Assembly: GCA_027923505.1 (NCBI GenBank)
Contig: BROI01000019.1
Location: forward strand, 656,861-720,860
Origin: Mayamaea pseudoterrestris
Taxonomy: Eukaryota; Bacillariophyta; Bacillariophyceae; Sellaphorales; Sellaphoraceae
Direction of reading: 5' to 3'
Length of the DNA stretch: 64,000 nt
Below, one piece after another: positions 31,801-40,782 of this stretch (positions are counted from its first letter, which is position 1; every line of letters begins with the position of its first letter). Position numbers and translations under genes: made by a program. The notes below the pieces were generated by a model, which saw only the letters and a list, made by a program, of their open reading frames with translations, was not told the DNA's origin and made no database searches.

Positions 31801-32914
31801 TGAGACGAGAAGTAAAGCATTGCGAGGAGTCACTTTTGTAATTCTCGATGGCATTTATAATTTGAATTTGAGTCCAACTGATTGTGATTTGGGCCTCTCG
31901 GAAGGCTGGTTCGATGACGCGTCGAAGGTTGCGAAAGCGCTTGATGTTTCAGCCTTTATAAAACGTCACGGTGGAACTGTCAAGCTGAGCTCGGGCCCTA
32001 GCGACCTAGTGTTGGGCGGACGCCGTGAGGACAATAAAGTTGTGAGTCTCATTCTCGGCGTCAACGAGGCTAGGGAGGCCATCGCGAAGGAGAAGCCTTC
32101 TGCTGCTCGGCAAACCCAGAAATCAGCTAAGCAACACGAAAAGGCGAAACAAAGCGGAGTCATTCGCTGGACATTTGTCTACTCAGCTGTTTATCGTTGG
32201 CAGCAAACGGTGCATGATCCCGACGCGTCTATTGTAAATACTCGTCCAGAGTTACTGCAGCCGCATTTGTTGGATTACCTAATGCGCCCTCAGGAATCAT
32301 GCGAGAGCGAACTCGCTGAGCTATGCGGAATGGATATAACAAACGAAATCCAGCTTCGCCGCGCGCTGGATGCAGTGGGCATGATTTGCAACAACGGGGA
32401 TGTCAAGCGGCTGCGCCTGTCATGGCAAGAGGAGGCCATGACAGGCCTTGACGAAGATGAGCGCTGGGTGGTCCGAAGCGGGACGGAGGCAAACGACAAA
32501 GACATGGTTGTATTTCCAGATATCTTTTCACTCGACGAAAATGGCGCGTTTGCGACACGAGAATCGTTAGACGGTGCAATGTCCGCCAATTTTTTGGCGC
32601 AACAGCACACACATTTACGACCAAATTCAGACACAGTCACGGCTGTCCTTCCACTGGCTCGCACCATGGGCGCTTTCGTGACCCCTCACATTTCCCCACG
32701 CGTCACCCACATTGTCTGCGATCTGCTTGAAGACACTGCGTCGGAAGGTGGCTACGAGTATACGTCGAATCAAGTAAAAGCGGATCAGTTTTGCAACGTT
32801 GAAGTCGCGCGAGCTCTACTCGGGCAGGTCCGCGACGTGGAACGCGAAAACGATGTTACTTTGAAGCTTATATCCGCCAGCTGGATGCGTAGACGTCGGC
32901 GAGAATGGCTGTGA
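28883..32914 (+). CDS. LIG4: DNA ligase IV
   Basis: Single exon, 1343 residues, ATG 28883. ATP-dependent ligase of non-homologous end joining. After a very acidic N-terminus (residues 1-60, Asp/Glu/His-rich) comes the helical DNA-binding domain. The adenylation motif ETKLDGERM has its active lysine at about K416. DIVLDGEILAY (motif III) and LCLEGIMFKN with WLKMKPDY (motifs IV-V) follow. Two BRCT regions lie at about 976-1070 and 1209-1343, separated by the stretch that in other eukaryotes binds XRCC4. At 1343 residues it is longer than animal or yeast enzymes (about 900-950), owing to the acidic N-terminus and inserts in the catalytic core. No intron interrupts it. Confidence 0.94.
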   Translation: MNDLNDEHEVDHDEDDWDDHDHDDDDDRDYTAYTRADYDDTLEDDDPDAEFDAPPMAEETVEPSYKLANKLSFFDFAKKLEDISVMRSRSQQERLAYLLPPKLLHYFKPSDDPSKPPESIYPLLRLLMPGKDGHRGNFNVKEAKLARAYGEAFNLPETSREKLLRFVESTIVGEKGGVGKFDQVLEKEISKRLNSSEWFYSKFKEDRSKGFTVGRVNELLDQLAGLQAKAQEINEKLAAKGGDVKKKTSANKLLVEWVRKLNPYYESSSSNVLGLSPLEHKWLNRMILKGTLNIGLGDDTILHWYNPLGRSLWDAHNSLKGVCTKLVDPAFIDSLRKPQEATGDHHIGLHNFMTLPAQPVAFGVPFVPMCSAKITPATTLRVISESHRKFDELLVSTSPFKRALPLRNPAFIIETKLDGERMVVHYGRDGVTKIQSRKSNWFSDLYSPVLGPPLRKALGKHEFDIVLDGEILAYCGEKDGNQFGLNRTVAKKRREWMESRGMVDDRDKNVHGHDNEYKSMNAQSIMNFISPTFNATELDDSVSGENVWLTYVIFDVLYLEGPCAAEFLDETVSKCVSPRPVPGSIIDLSAMERKKILYRLVEIQDNMVEIVDTQVVRPNGELASGRDYFCFDNPMFDSDSCLPSTTLDALDCLFEGADDILQAVVAKRDEHADDELLSLKRAQQCDHIYRQTVDELCLEGIMFKNLSAAYILGEQGRALRYWLKMKPDYSEGSLVSDLDLVIVGGYFASGLAKAGTPSAFLVACRDSMDPGYYMPFCKVNAAVKGDVYKQFYDRTGCKEYTGNSQEEGNCKWFSSITQPPDFISTRSFQRSWEQSDFNGWKWDKSSYPHIWINPENSAIVTVKAGEIIRATSFPPGVTLRHPRIERFRNQALGDEKDLSTITCENQLRELYQEFQESRSRTFNTSVLSQGKPRALNANQPCMFLTEQQFNESNKQNRKRVGKPKRSLAVATVTETRSKALRGVTFVILDGIYNLNLSPTDCDLGLSEGWFDDASKVAKALDVSAFIKRHGGTVKLSSGPSDLVLGGRREDNKVVSLILGVNEAREAIAKEKPSAARQTQKSAKQHEKAKQSGVIRWTFVYSAVYRWQQTVHDPDASIVNTRPELLQPHLLDYLMRPQESCESELAELCGMDITNEIQLRRALDAVGMICNNGDVKRLRLSWQEEAMTGLDEDERWVVRSGTEANDKDMVVFPDIFSLDENGAFATRESLDGAMSANFLAQQHTHLRPNSDTVTAVLPLARTMGAFVTPHISPRVTHIVCDLLEDTASEGGYEYTSNQVKADQFCNVEVARALLGQVRDVERENDVTLKLISASWMRRRRREWL

Positions 32915-33259
32915 ACTTCGCTTTCCAGCACAGTTCTTACGGTAGGAAATCTATGACTTTGCATTTACTAGTAACTCATGTGTTTACGGCATTAACTTGG
33001 ACCGCGAATCGCCTACAAGCAGTGATGGACCTGCTTCCTGTAAAATTAATATCTATATAATTTCATCATTGCTCAGCTTTTGAGTCTGTCATTTCATTTG
33101 CAAAGACTTTTGCACGGCTGCTGTTCGAGTGCGGCGCCAATTGAACGAACTGTCGTTGGTTGCTGTCGTGATTGATGAAACTCGTACTATGAATCGTCTT
33201 TGCCTTGTTTCCGATTGGCATGGTTAACGTCAATGTTTTCGCAATAAAGAACCAAACTT
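32915..33259. other. Intergenic, convergent 3' ends
   Basis: 345 bp between the stops of LIG4 and the SPX-MFS gene. AT-rich; AATAAA at about 33243 on the plus strand. No gene. Confidence 0.4.
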
Positions 33260-35548
33260 TTATTCGTCTTTATCCATCGGTTGTAACTGATCAAAATATC
33301 TCCAGAAGACCAGCAAGGAAAGGACTGATATAGAAGTCAAGGCAGCGAATATCTGGTTCACCATATTCTCCATTCCATAGGACCCAGACACAGTCAGAAA
33401 AATATCTGCCATGGCCCGACCTAACGTTCCAGCTTCCGTTGCAAGCAAGCCGACGTTAAAGAACCCACTACTCCAAGATTTTGGTATTGTTTTGGACAAC
33501 AAACTCATGTTGGGACCCTCAAGCGCATTGCTGCTGACAAAAAGAAGAATCGATCCACAAACATACTGGGTGACAGAGTACTGACCATCACCCTTATCGT
33601 CGAAACTGACAATGCATCCAATAAACATGACCACTTGAAACATCATTATAAGCTCGCGATCCTCGTAGCTTCGGGCAAGCCGAGCGACGCACCAATTGGC
33701 TGGAAGCATTAATGCACCGAGAGTGGCCAGAAATAAACCGGAGATGCCGGCAGACCATGCAAAGTAGTGAAACGTGATGGTTGAAGATGCGCTTAGTACG
33801 CATTCGAGAATTAGCTTCAGGACAAAGTACACCATGAAGGTAATCATGACAGGCACATTTTTCCACAAAGGTGGTTCATCTGCTTTAGGCGGGCTGTGTC
33901 CACTACTTATGCCATTGTTGAAAAGCAGCGGTTGCTTCTCCGAATCGGTGGCTGCCGCTAAAAGGCCCATCTGCGGTGCAACATGGGGCATTCGTCTCGG
34001 TGGATCCTCAAAATAGACAATGAGCATGACCATGTACACTAGCCAAGCGACCGACATGAACCAACCAGGAGCATTTTCCACCTGCCACCAGAGACTGTCA
34101 ACATTCGTCGTTGCAAGGTTGAGCAAGGCAGCCACAGCAGGACCTGCTGCCATGCCCAAGGCGCCCGCCGTAACAAAAGCAGCAGATGCCGCTGTGCGCT
34201 CGGCGCGAGAGTAAGAATCAGCAATATATCGTCTATTGATACTTCGGGCCGAGCCAAAACCATTCATCAAACGACCCAATAAAACAATAGTCAACGAATC
34301 CACTGGCAACCCGACTCCGTAAAACAAATTTCCTAGCAAGCTTGCGCAACTCGCAAATACCAGGGCTGCCTTGTAAGAGTGACTCGTCCACCAGGAATAT
34401 AGCAGCGTACTAATCAAGGCAGCAATCGGTGTCATGCCAATGATGATTGCCGCCAGCCCAGCGGAGGACCCAAGCTTCGCCGCGTAACTTCCAGAGGTTG
34501 GCGCAACAATGTAATAGTTCATCATGTACAGAAACGTGCTCAGTAAATTCAATTGATTGGACATCCATCCCGGCCTTGGCCGACTCGTCGTTGCTGCTTG
34601 GCCACTCAATGGATCCAAGAGAACTTGCATAATCGAGTCATCCTCCTCATCTTCCTCCGGCACTCTGCCGAGCATGGCCGTCGTGGCCAACATGCTGGCA
34701 TACTCACTAGTGCGTTCCAATCGCCGTCGGGCCGCATAAATTTGCTGCAACACGGCATCCGTCGGCGGCTTGCCTGTATCAAAGTCTTGCGCGTGCGACA
34801 AGACCCTTCGATGTTGACGACCCTGGTCAACGGAATGCGTGCCAGGTTCCGTTCTTGCTCGTGTCTGCAGTGCCTGCGGCCGAGGCAAGGAAGGAGCCAC
34901 GGGCGAGTTACCTTGTCGTCTACTCGCTTCATAAGTTTCCTTGGCAAACTCCACCTGCTGATCCAGTTCGGCAATGGCCGTCTCCAAAACAAGGCAAACT
35001 GCGGCAAGTGGTTCCTGCAGCAGTGGCTTGAGCATGTAGCTTGATCGCTTATTGCCGCCAAAATATAGTCCACTCGCCACCCAGTGCGTGATCTTGTCGT
35101 GCTTTTTCAATATTTTGCGAACGCCAGTAGTATTCAAGTCAACGTATTGTAGTAAATGCAGTAGCTGTGCGCCGGAAGCGTGATACTTGAGTCGAAGACT
35201 GTGAAAAAGTTCCGACGGCGATTGCGACGAAAGCATATTTTGCTCCCTTCGATGCTCCGCAAGCTGATAAGCTATGCGTCCTTGCTCTTGTAGAAAGAAT
35301 AGGACAATCTTTTCGACTTGCTGATTAAGCTGAATCAAAAAGAGTGTTGATCCAGGAGGCTCATCCTGCGTGAATCTGTGAAACTGAAGCAATCCACGAT
35401 ATCGCAGCGGACTAGACGGAAACGCTTCCTCCTCCAAGCTATCTTGCTGTGATATTTGATCCAATGTTTCCTTGAGTGAATCGTACTGAATGTAAAAGTG
35501 AGCCCATGGCTCGTGCTGAAGCGCCAATAGCCGCTCTCCGAATTTCAT
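33260..35548 (-). CDS. SPX-MFS transporter, probable vacuolar phosphate transporter
   Basis: Single exon, 762 residues, ATG 35548. The N-terminus is an SPX domain (MKFGERLLALQHEPWAHFYI, then GVRKILKKHDKITHW), which senses inositol pyrophosphates through its Lys cluster. A linker leads to a major-facilitator domain (about residues 340-760) with some 10-12 membrane helices, including LLGRLMNGFGSARSINRRYI and AGALGMAAGPAVAALL. Plant PHT5/VPT proteins with this architecture load phosphate into the vacuole, and the diatom relative is thought to do the same. Transcription would be expected to respond to phosphate supply, but I see no clear motif for it. Confidence 0.9.
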   Translation of the reverse strand: MKFGERLLALQHEPWAHFYIQYDSLKETLDQISQQDSLEEEAFPSSPLRYRGLLQFHRFTQDEPPGSTLFLIQLNQQVEKIVLFFLQEQGRIAYQLAEHRREQNMLSSQSPSELFHSLRLKYHASGAQLLHLLQYVDLNTTGVRKILKKHDKITHWVASGLYFGGNKRSSYMLKPLLQEPLAAVCLVLETAIAELDQQVEFAKETYEASRRQGNSPVAPSLPRPQALQTRARTEPGTHSVDQGRQHRRVLSHAQDFDTGKPPTDAVLQQIYAARRRLERTSEYASMLATTAMLGRVPEEDEEDDSIMQVLLDPLSGQAATTSRPRPGWMSNQLNLLSTFLYMMNYYIVAPTSGSYAAKLGSSAGLAAIIIGMTPIAALISTLLYSWWTSHSYKAALVFASCASLLGNLFYGVGLPVDSLTIVLLGRLMNGFGSARSINRRYIADSYSRAERTAASAAFVTAGALGMAAGPAVAALLNLATTNVDSLWWQVENAPGWFMSVAWLVYMVMLIVYFEDPPRRMPHVAPQMGLLAAATDSEKQPLLFNNGISSGHSPPKADEPPLWKNVPVMITFMVYFVLKLILECVLSASSTITFHYFAWSAGISGLFLATLGALMLPANWCVARLARSYEDRELIMMFQVVMFIGCIVSFDDKGDGQYSVTQYVCGSILLFVSSNALEGPNMSLLSKTIPKSWSSGFFNVGLLATEAGTLGRAMADIFLTVSGSYGMENMVNQIFAALTSISVLSLLVFWRYFDQLQPMDKDE

Positions 35549-36015
35549 TGCGGCGGCTTGAGAGCTTACAGCTTACAGCTGACAGTTGACAGTGAATGGA
35601 GCGATCTGAAGCTCGTCTCGATAGCGACAGTGGTAATGCACAAAAGTTTTGAGAGAAAAAGCTATCGTCGACAAGGCCTTGCGCAGAACATGCTCGGCAT
35701 GTTGGTCGAATTTTCGTTCGGCGAATCTCGCTTGGCGTTTCTCATCAATCGAAAGGTCGAGCGAGGTCGCAGACTTCGAGCAATGTTTTCATTGCCGCTT
35801 GCAGTCACCTGTTTCGCAAATCAAATCCCTTTCCGTGGAGTTGAATCCAAAGATATCATTAGGGTTACTAGATTCGCCTGTTTGTCCGTCGCCCGCTGGA
35901 AGTGTCGCGATTTGCACTTCAACATGGTCGTTCATGTTTCGTGATTTTGCATCCATCGGCTTATCATTCCATCAAACCTTTCCCTATAGCTTCCATTAAT
36001 ACTCTTACAGCGAAA
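35549..36015. promoter_or_regulatory. Bidirectional promoter region, SPX-MFS / HEMC
   Basis: 467 bp between divergent starts. Close to the SPX-MFS start, at about 35568-35592, short near-repeats of CTTACAGC/CTGACAG occur in tandem. Otherwise featureless. Confidence 0.4.
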
Positions 36016-37186
36016 ATGATGAAGTTTGTCCTGATATGCAGCTTGTTATCGTCGGCAGCGGCATTTGCGCCATCAATATCCAACACGCGAAGGGGATCGG
36101 TACGTCGAAAACGTCACGCATGCAACATCATAGATTAAAGTACTTTCAATTCTCATTATACATTCTGCCACTCTTTCCTTACAGTCGCTCTACATGGCAG
36201 AAGATACTGCATCGAAACCGCTTCGCATTGGAACTCGAGGATCTCCTCTGGCACTCGCACAAGCCTACGAGACTCGCAAGCGTCTCCAGGAACAATTCGA
36301 GGAACTTCGCCCCGACGGCATGATTGAGATTTGCGTTCTCAAGACACAAGGTGACATGATTCTTGACAAGTCGCTCATGGAGCTCGGAGGAAAAGGATTG
36401 TTCACAAAGGAACTTGATACTGCCCTGCTTGGAAATGAAGTTGATATTTGCGTGCATTCCATGAAGGATGTTCCAACATGGTTGCCAGACGGCACGATCC
36501 TTCCATGCAACTTGCCACGAGAAGACACCAACGATGCCTTCATCTCGGGTGATCCAGCCATTAAGCGACCGAGCGATCTGCCAGACAATGCCGTCATTGG
36601 AACTGCTAGTCTTCGCCGACAGGCGCAGTTGCTTGCCATCAACCCCACTTGGAAGTGCGTCAACTTTCGAGGCAACGTGCAGACGCGCCTGCGCAAACTT
36701 GATGATGGCGTCGTGGATGCAACGCTCCTAGCCATTGCCGGCCTCAAGCGCATGGACATGGATGGGTGTGCCACATCCGTCTTGGACTGGGACGAAATGC
36801 TTCCTGCCGTTGCCCAGGGCGCCATTGGCATTCAGTGTCGATCGGACGATGAGCGCTCGCTAAAGTACATTGACGCGTTGAACCACCCGCCCACCAAGGC
36901 GTGCGTCGACTGCGAGCGTGCCTTCTTGGAGGCGCTCGATGGAAACTGCAAGACGCCAATCGCCGGCCAGGCTCGCATTGTTGACGACAAGATTCTATTC
37001 AAGGGACTCATTGCCATGCCCGATGGATCTGTCAAGTACGAAACCGAATCTGAAGGTGCCATTGAGGATGCCAAAAAGATTGGAAGAGCAGCGGGTGAGA
37101 AGCTAAAGGCGGAGGCGGGAGAAAAGTTCTTTGAAATGATGGTGGAAATGAGTCCGCAACAAGTGCTTGGACAAATTACAAAGTAA
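36016..37186 (+). CDS. HEMC: Porphobilinogen deaminase (hydroxymethylbilane synthase), plastid
   Basis: Two exons, 36016-36099 and 36185-37186, about 361 residues. The 85-bp intron (GTACGT donor, TTACAG acceptor, phase 0) separates the leader exon from the enzyme. Exon 1 encodes a signal peptide ending AAAFAPSISNTRRGS, a textbook bipartite plastid leader of a complex-plastid alga. The enzyme begins LRIGTRGSPLALAQA. It joins four porphobilinogen units into hydroxymethylbilane for heme and chlorophyll. Cys283 in LDGNCKTPIAG is the dipyrromethane cofactor attachment site. Other matches are GGKGLFTKELD, VHSMKDVPT and FRGNVQTRLRKLD. A second ATG directly follows the first. Confidence 0.95.
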
Positions 37187-37551
37187 ATGTCATGTAATAA
37201 CATATTCTACTGGGTCATTAAGCAATGGAATGTATGACGTAGTGGGCGCTCAACTACTTTCTTACGATAGATCATAATTTTGAAAGGCGAATCAGAGGCC
37301 TTCTGTGTTGCTCCCCACGACGTAGACTACAGCACGCCCGCTTTTGAACGTATATAAAGGCCTTAAAGACATTTATATATAATCTCAATTTATTCAAATA
37401 GTGTAATGACGGGCCTGGAGCCTGCCCGAAGACTGTTTCCCACTAGACGAAGCATCGATTGTCCCTTTCCGCGATGCCTCCTTCCATCTTGCACGAGAGT
37501 GTACCAGTTCTTTTCATGAGCCGTTTCACTGCTCATATTATTATCCCCCAT
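37187..37551. other. Intergenic, convergent 3' ends
   Basis: 365 bp between the HEMC stop and the stop of the minus-strand gene. Contains an AT-rich TTTATATATAAT stretch at about 37373-37384. No gene. Confidence 0.4.
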
Positions 37552-38262
37552 TCATTCCAGATCACTTCCATGCAGCAATCCTTCTCTCATTTCATTATAG
37601 TATCGACCTGCGTCGTCCTCGTTGCTGCTAAAGAGAATCGTATTCAAGCCGGCTCCCCCACCTCCCCCACGCGAGCTCCGCCACGGCATTTTGCTCTTGA
37701 CCCACTCGGTACACTGCGAGAGTCGCAACAAGATGGTTTGCGTGCACTGCATGCGAATGAAGACGAGCCAAAGTCCCCGACAGAAAAAGTAGATTCGGTA
37801 GCGATGGCTCATGATGGCGCCAAACAACAACACACTCAGCACCAGCAGAATGCACCAGGCCAGCGTCTTGGCGAGAATGCGCAAAAAGGACAATTCATTC
37901 TGCGGCGGAGGTACTGGCGGCAATACCGGCGTTGGAGCCGTCGTGTACTGCTTGGAGGATGGAGCTTTCGTGGGCGATGCACTTGTAGGAACATGCGAAT
38001 GGTTCTTGTGGTGATGATGATGGCGCGACGGAGCTTGACTGGGGGAAACAGTTGATAGACTAAATGGTGCTTCTGTTGCATTGTGATTTCCTGGTGGCGG
38101 TGCAACGTTTGGAGGATCCGCCGTTGGATGTATGGAATGCGGAGGAATCGAATGGATATTGGGAGTCGGTGCTGGCGTCGTCTCATCGGCGACGGCAAAC
38201 ATGCTACTCCAAATTCCTAGCAGCAGCATTATTCGCAGCGCTGACCTTCTCAAGCAAATCAT
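37552..38262 (-). CDS. Small type I membrane protein with Pro/Thr-rich lumenal region
   Basis: Single exon, 236 residues, ATG 38262. A signal peptide (about residues 1-25, ending MFAVADE) is followed by about 100 Pro/Thr/Ser/His-rich residues with a run of five His, probably O-glycosylated and unstructured. One membrane helix (AWCILLVLSVLLFGAIM, about 135-155) and a Cys-containing cytoplasmic tail with a Gly run follow. I recognise no domain or family with known function. It lies head to head with the envelope-protein gene, 322 bp apart. Confidence 0.65.
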   Translation of the reverse strand: MICLRRSALRIMLLLGIWSSMFAVADETTPAPTPNIHSIPPHSIHPTADPPNVAPPPGNHNATEAPFSLSTVSPSQAPSRHHHHHKNHSHVPTSASPTKAPSSKQYTTAPTPVLPPVPPPQNELSFLRILAKTLAWCILLVLSVLLFGAIMSHRYRIYFFCRGLWLVFIRMQCTQTILLRLSQCTEWVKSKMPWRSSRGGGGGAGLNTILFSSNEDDAGRYYNEMREGLLHGSDLE

Positions 38263-38584
38263 TGTGTAAGTTATGCTGTTGCTGTTATGGAAACGGTATA
38301 TAGAATTAGCGGAGTAGAATGGTCGGCCGGTCGACCAGTTCCCTTCGATGTGTGAGCGCGCGCATCCATTCGGATCTTCAGGATGTCGTACCGTGAATAG
38401 GCTTCTTTTCAGTCCCGGACGATCTTTCCACGTTGCAGTCGCGCTGCGTCATGGCATAAGCGACAACCACCATGAGGACACCAAATCGCGCGTCTACGTC
38501 GATACGATTGCCTTCATTCGAGGGCAGCAGGTTAAGCAGAGAGCAGGAGCGACTGTAAGCTTAAAGTAAAATTTTTACTAGCAG
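38263..38584. promoter_or_regulatory. Bidirectional promoter region
   Basis: 322 bp between divergent ATG codons at 38262 and 38585. Contains a CCGGTCGACCAG palindrome-like sequence near 38329. No further element assigned. Confidence 0.35.
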
Positions 38585-40511
38585 ATGAGTAGGATGAAGC
38601 GTTTCTCCTCGACGGCATCGAATATCATAGTCGTCTCCTGCTGGTGCTCATTCATGTTGATGAGGACCATGACAGTCCAGGCATTTGCGCCTCTCGCGAA
38701 TCCTGTTATCATTTCAGGATCCAAGCTAGTTAATCAAAATACGCCATATCAGAAACCGGCTGCGTATACGACAAGGTCACTGCATCAACTATCCATGAGC
38801 AGTAGCATTCAAAAGACTATTCAATCCTTTGCCGACAAGCTACCGTCCACCAAGGTCGTTCAATCTGTTGAGCAACTCCAAAGGAACAGTCAGTCCATCA
38901 TTGCCAGCGATGTTGCAGCATCCGCCGGAGTGTCTCTTTCACAAGCCCGCCGTGACTTGACGACGCTGGCGGCCATTTCGCAGGGCGACATTTCTGTCAG
39001 TCGCGACGGCGAGTTGCTCTACAACTTTCCAACCAATCTGCAAGCGTCATTGGCAAGCAAGTCGGCGCAATACAAGACGCGCGAACTGTTCGAAAAAGCA
39101 TGGCCTACCTTGTTTTGGGGAGTTCGTGTCACTTTTGGAGTGGCGCTGCTGGCGAGTGTTGTCGCCATTTTTTCGACAATATTCTTCATTTCCACGGCAA
39201 GTAGTAATAGTGATAACGATGACCGACGTCGAGGCAATCGAAATAGTTTTGGTGGTGGTGGTGGTGGTTTTGGATTCAGCTACTGGTTTGGGCCGTCGCC
39301 GTTTGATGTATTCTACTATCGCCCGTACGGATCCTATGGAGCTTATGGACGTCGATCCATAGAAGATGATGGCGAAATGGGTTTCTTGGAATCGATTTTT
39401 AGCTACATCTTTGGAGACGGAGATCCAAATCAACGATTGGAGGAGCGGCGACTTCAGCTGGCCTCGCAGATGATTCGTCAAAATCAAGGAGCTGTGACCG
39501 CGGAGCAGTTGGCGCCGTTTTGCGACGACTTGCCGGATCTAACGAGGCAGCTGGAAGCGACATTTGTTGATGAGGTGAGTTTTTTTGATTATTGATCGAT
39601 CGCTGATAGCTTTACTATACAGAAAGCACTGACGGTGCTTCTTGTTGTTTCTGCACTAGAGCTTTGTCTTGCCGATTGTCACAGCGCTAAACGGAGAACC
39701 GCAGGTTACCGAAGAGGGAGAGATTGTATACGTGTTTCCAGATCTGCAAGTCTCGACAGGTGTGTCTGCACCACAGCCAGTACGGTCATCGGAAGCTTCC
39801 GTGTTGAAGCGAGCCGGCATTTCACCTCGAGCAACCAATCGTGATATCCAGCGACTGCTAGAATACAACGGAATATCCTCCCGCGGAGTCATTGAGCGAG
39901 CCGAGCTCATTGCCTTGCTAGAAAAAGCCTTGCCACCGCCGTCGCCGCGGGAGCGGGCTGCCATGATGGACGACGACCCAGCCGTCTTGCAGGAACAGGA
40001 GCTGGAGTTTAGTTTGGCGCCCGACATTAACAAGTTTCTGGCCGGCGGACTCGGTGTGCTGAATCTTGGAGGTGCATTGTACCTTGGTAACCTGTTTTCG
40101 CAAGCCGCGTTATACTCGGTGAAGTTGCCTGGCATTTACGGAGCTGTCCAAGCTTTTTACCCGGCACTATTGGCCTATGCGGTATTGTTTAACATTATCC
40201 CGCTGGTTCGAAACCTTTACATTAAACGAGAAAATGCCAAGATTCAACTACGCAACCAGCGTCGCAAGCAGTGGAAGGATGCTCTCCAACTTGCCATTGG
40301 CAATACGCGCAGTCGGATTGGAAGCAAGATTCAGGCGGCGCGACGATTTGGACTCAAGGTCAAGCGGCTGGGCAGCAGTCCTAGCGATGTTATTTTCGAT
40401 ACTCGACAGGAGATTGACGTGATTGAAAAGCAGCGCGAATCGGATGCCTTGAAGCAGTTCGATCAGCAACTCCGCAAGGCTGAGCAGGAGCAAGACAATT
40501 CGTTCCAGTAA
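38585..40511 (+). CDS. Plastid envelope-type membrane protein (At5g03900-like)
   Basis: Two exons, 38585-39574 and 39660-40511, about 613 residues; the 85-bp intron has donor GTGAGT and acceptor CACTAG, phase 0, joining VDE to SFVLPIVTALNGEPQV. The leader has a hydrophobic core ending VQAFAPLANP, a clear complex-plastid import signal. A helix-turn region (ASAGVSLSQARRDLTTLA) precedes a membrane helix (about 177-205), a Gly-rich stretch with Tyr/Phe, and in exon 2 the conserved EEGEIVYVFPDLQ motif, two more hydrophobic segments and a basic coiled-coil tail. The pattern matches a plant chloroplast-envelope family annotated loosely as iron-sulfur related; the biochemical role is unknown. A second in-frame Met lies three codons in. 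Confidence 0.8.
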
Positions 40512-40782
40512 AACTTGACTTGGAATGGCTCGGCGCGTCGAGCTGATGCAGCAGGCGATACAGCTTAGAAGAATATTGTTACATATTTATATTAGAGTCT
40601 GAACGTTTGGTTCAGTCGAGTAAGTACTTTTGCTGACCGCATTATACAACATTATACAATAGTAACATCGACGAGGTTGTCAGTCGCCAAAAAAATGATG
40701 TCACACTCATCACCGCTGCGACTTGCAGGCGCTGCCATGAAACGCGGCCGAATCGACCATCACAAAAACAACTTGCCAAACC

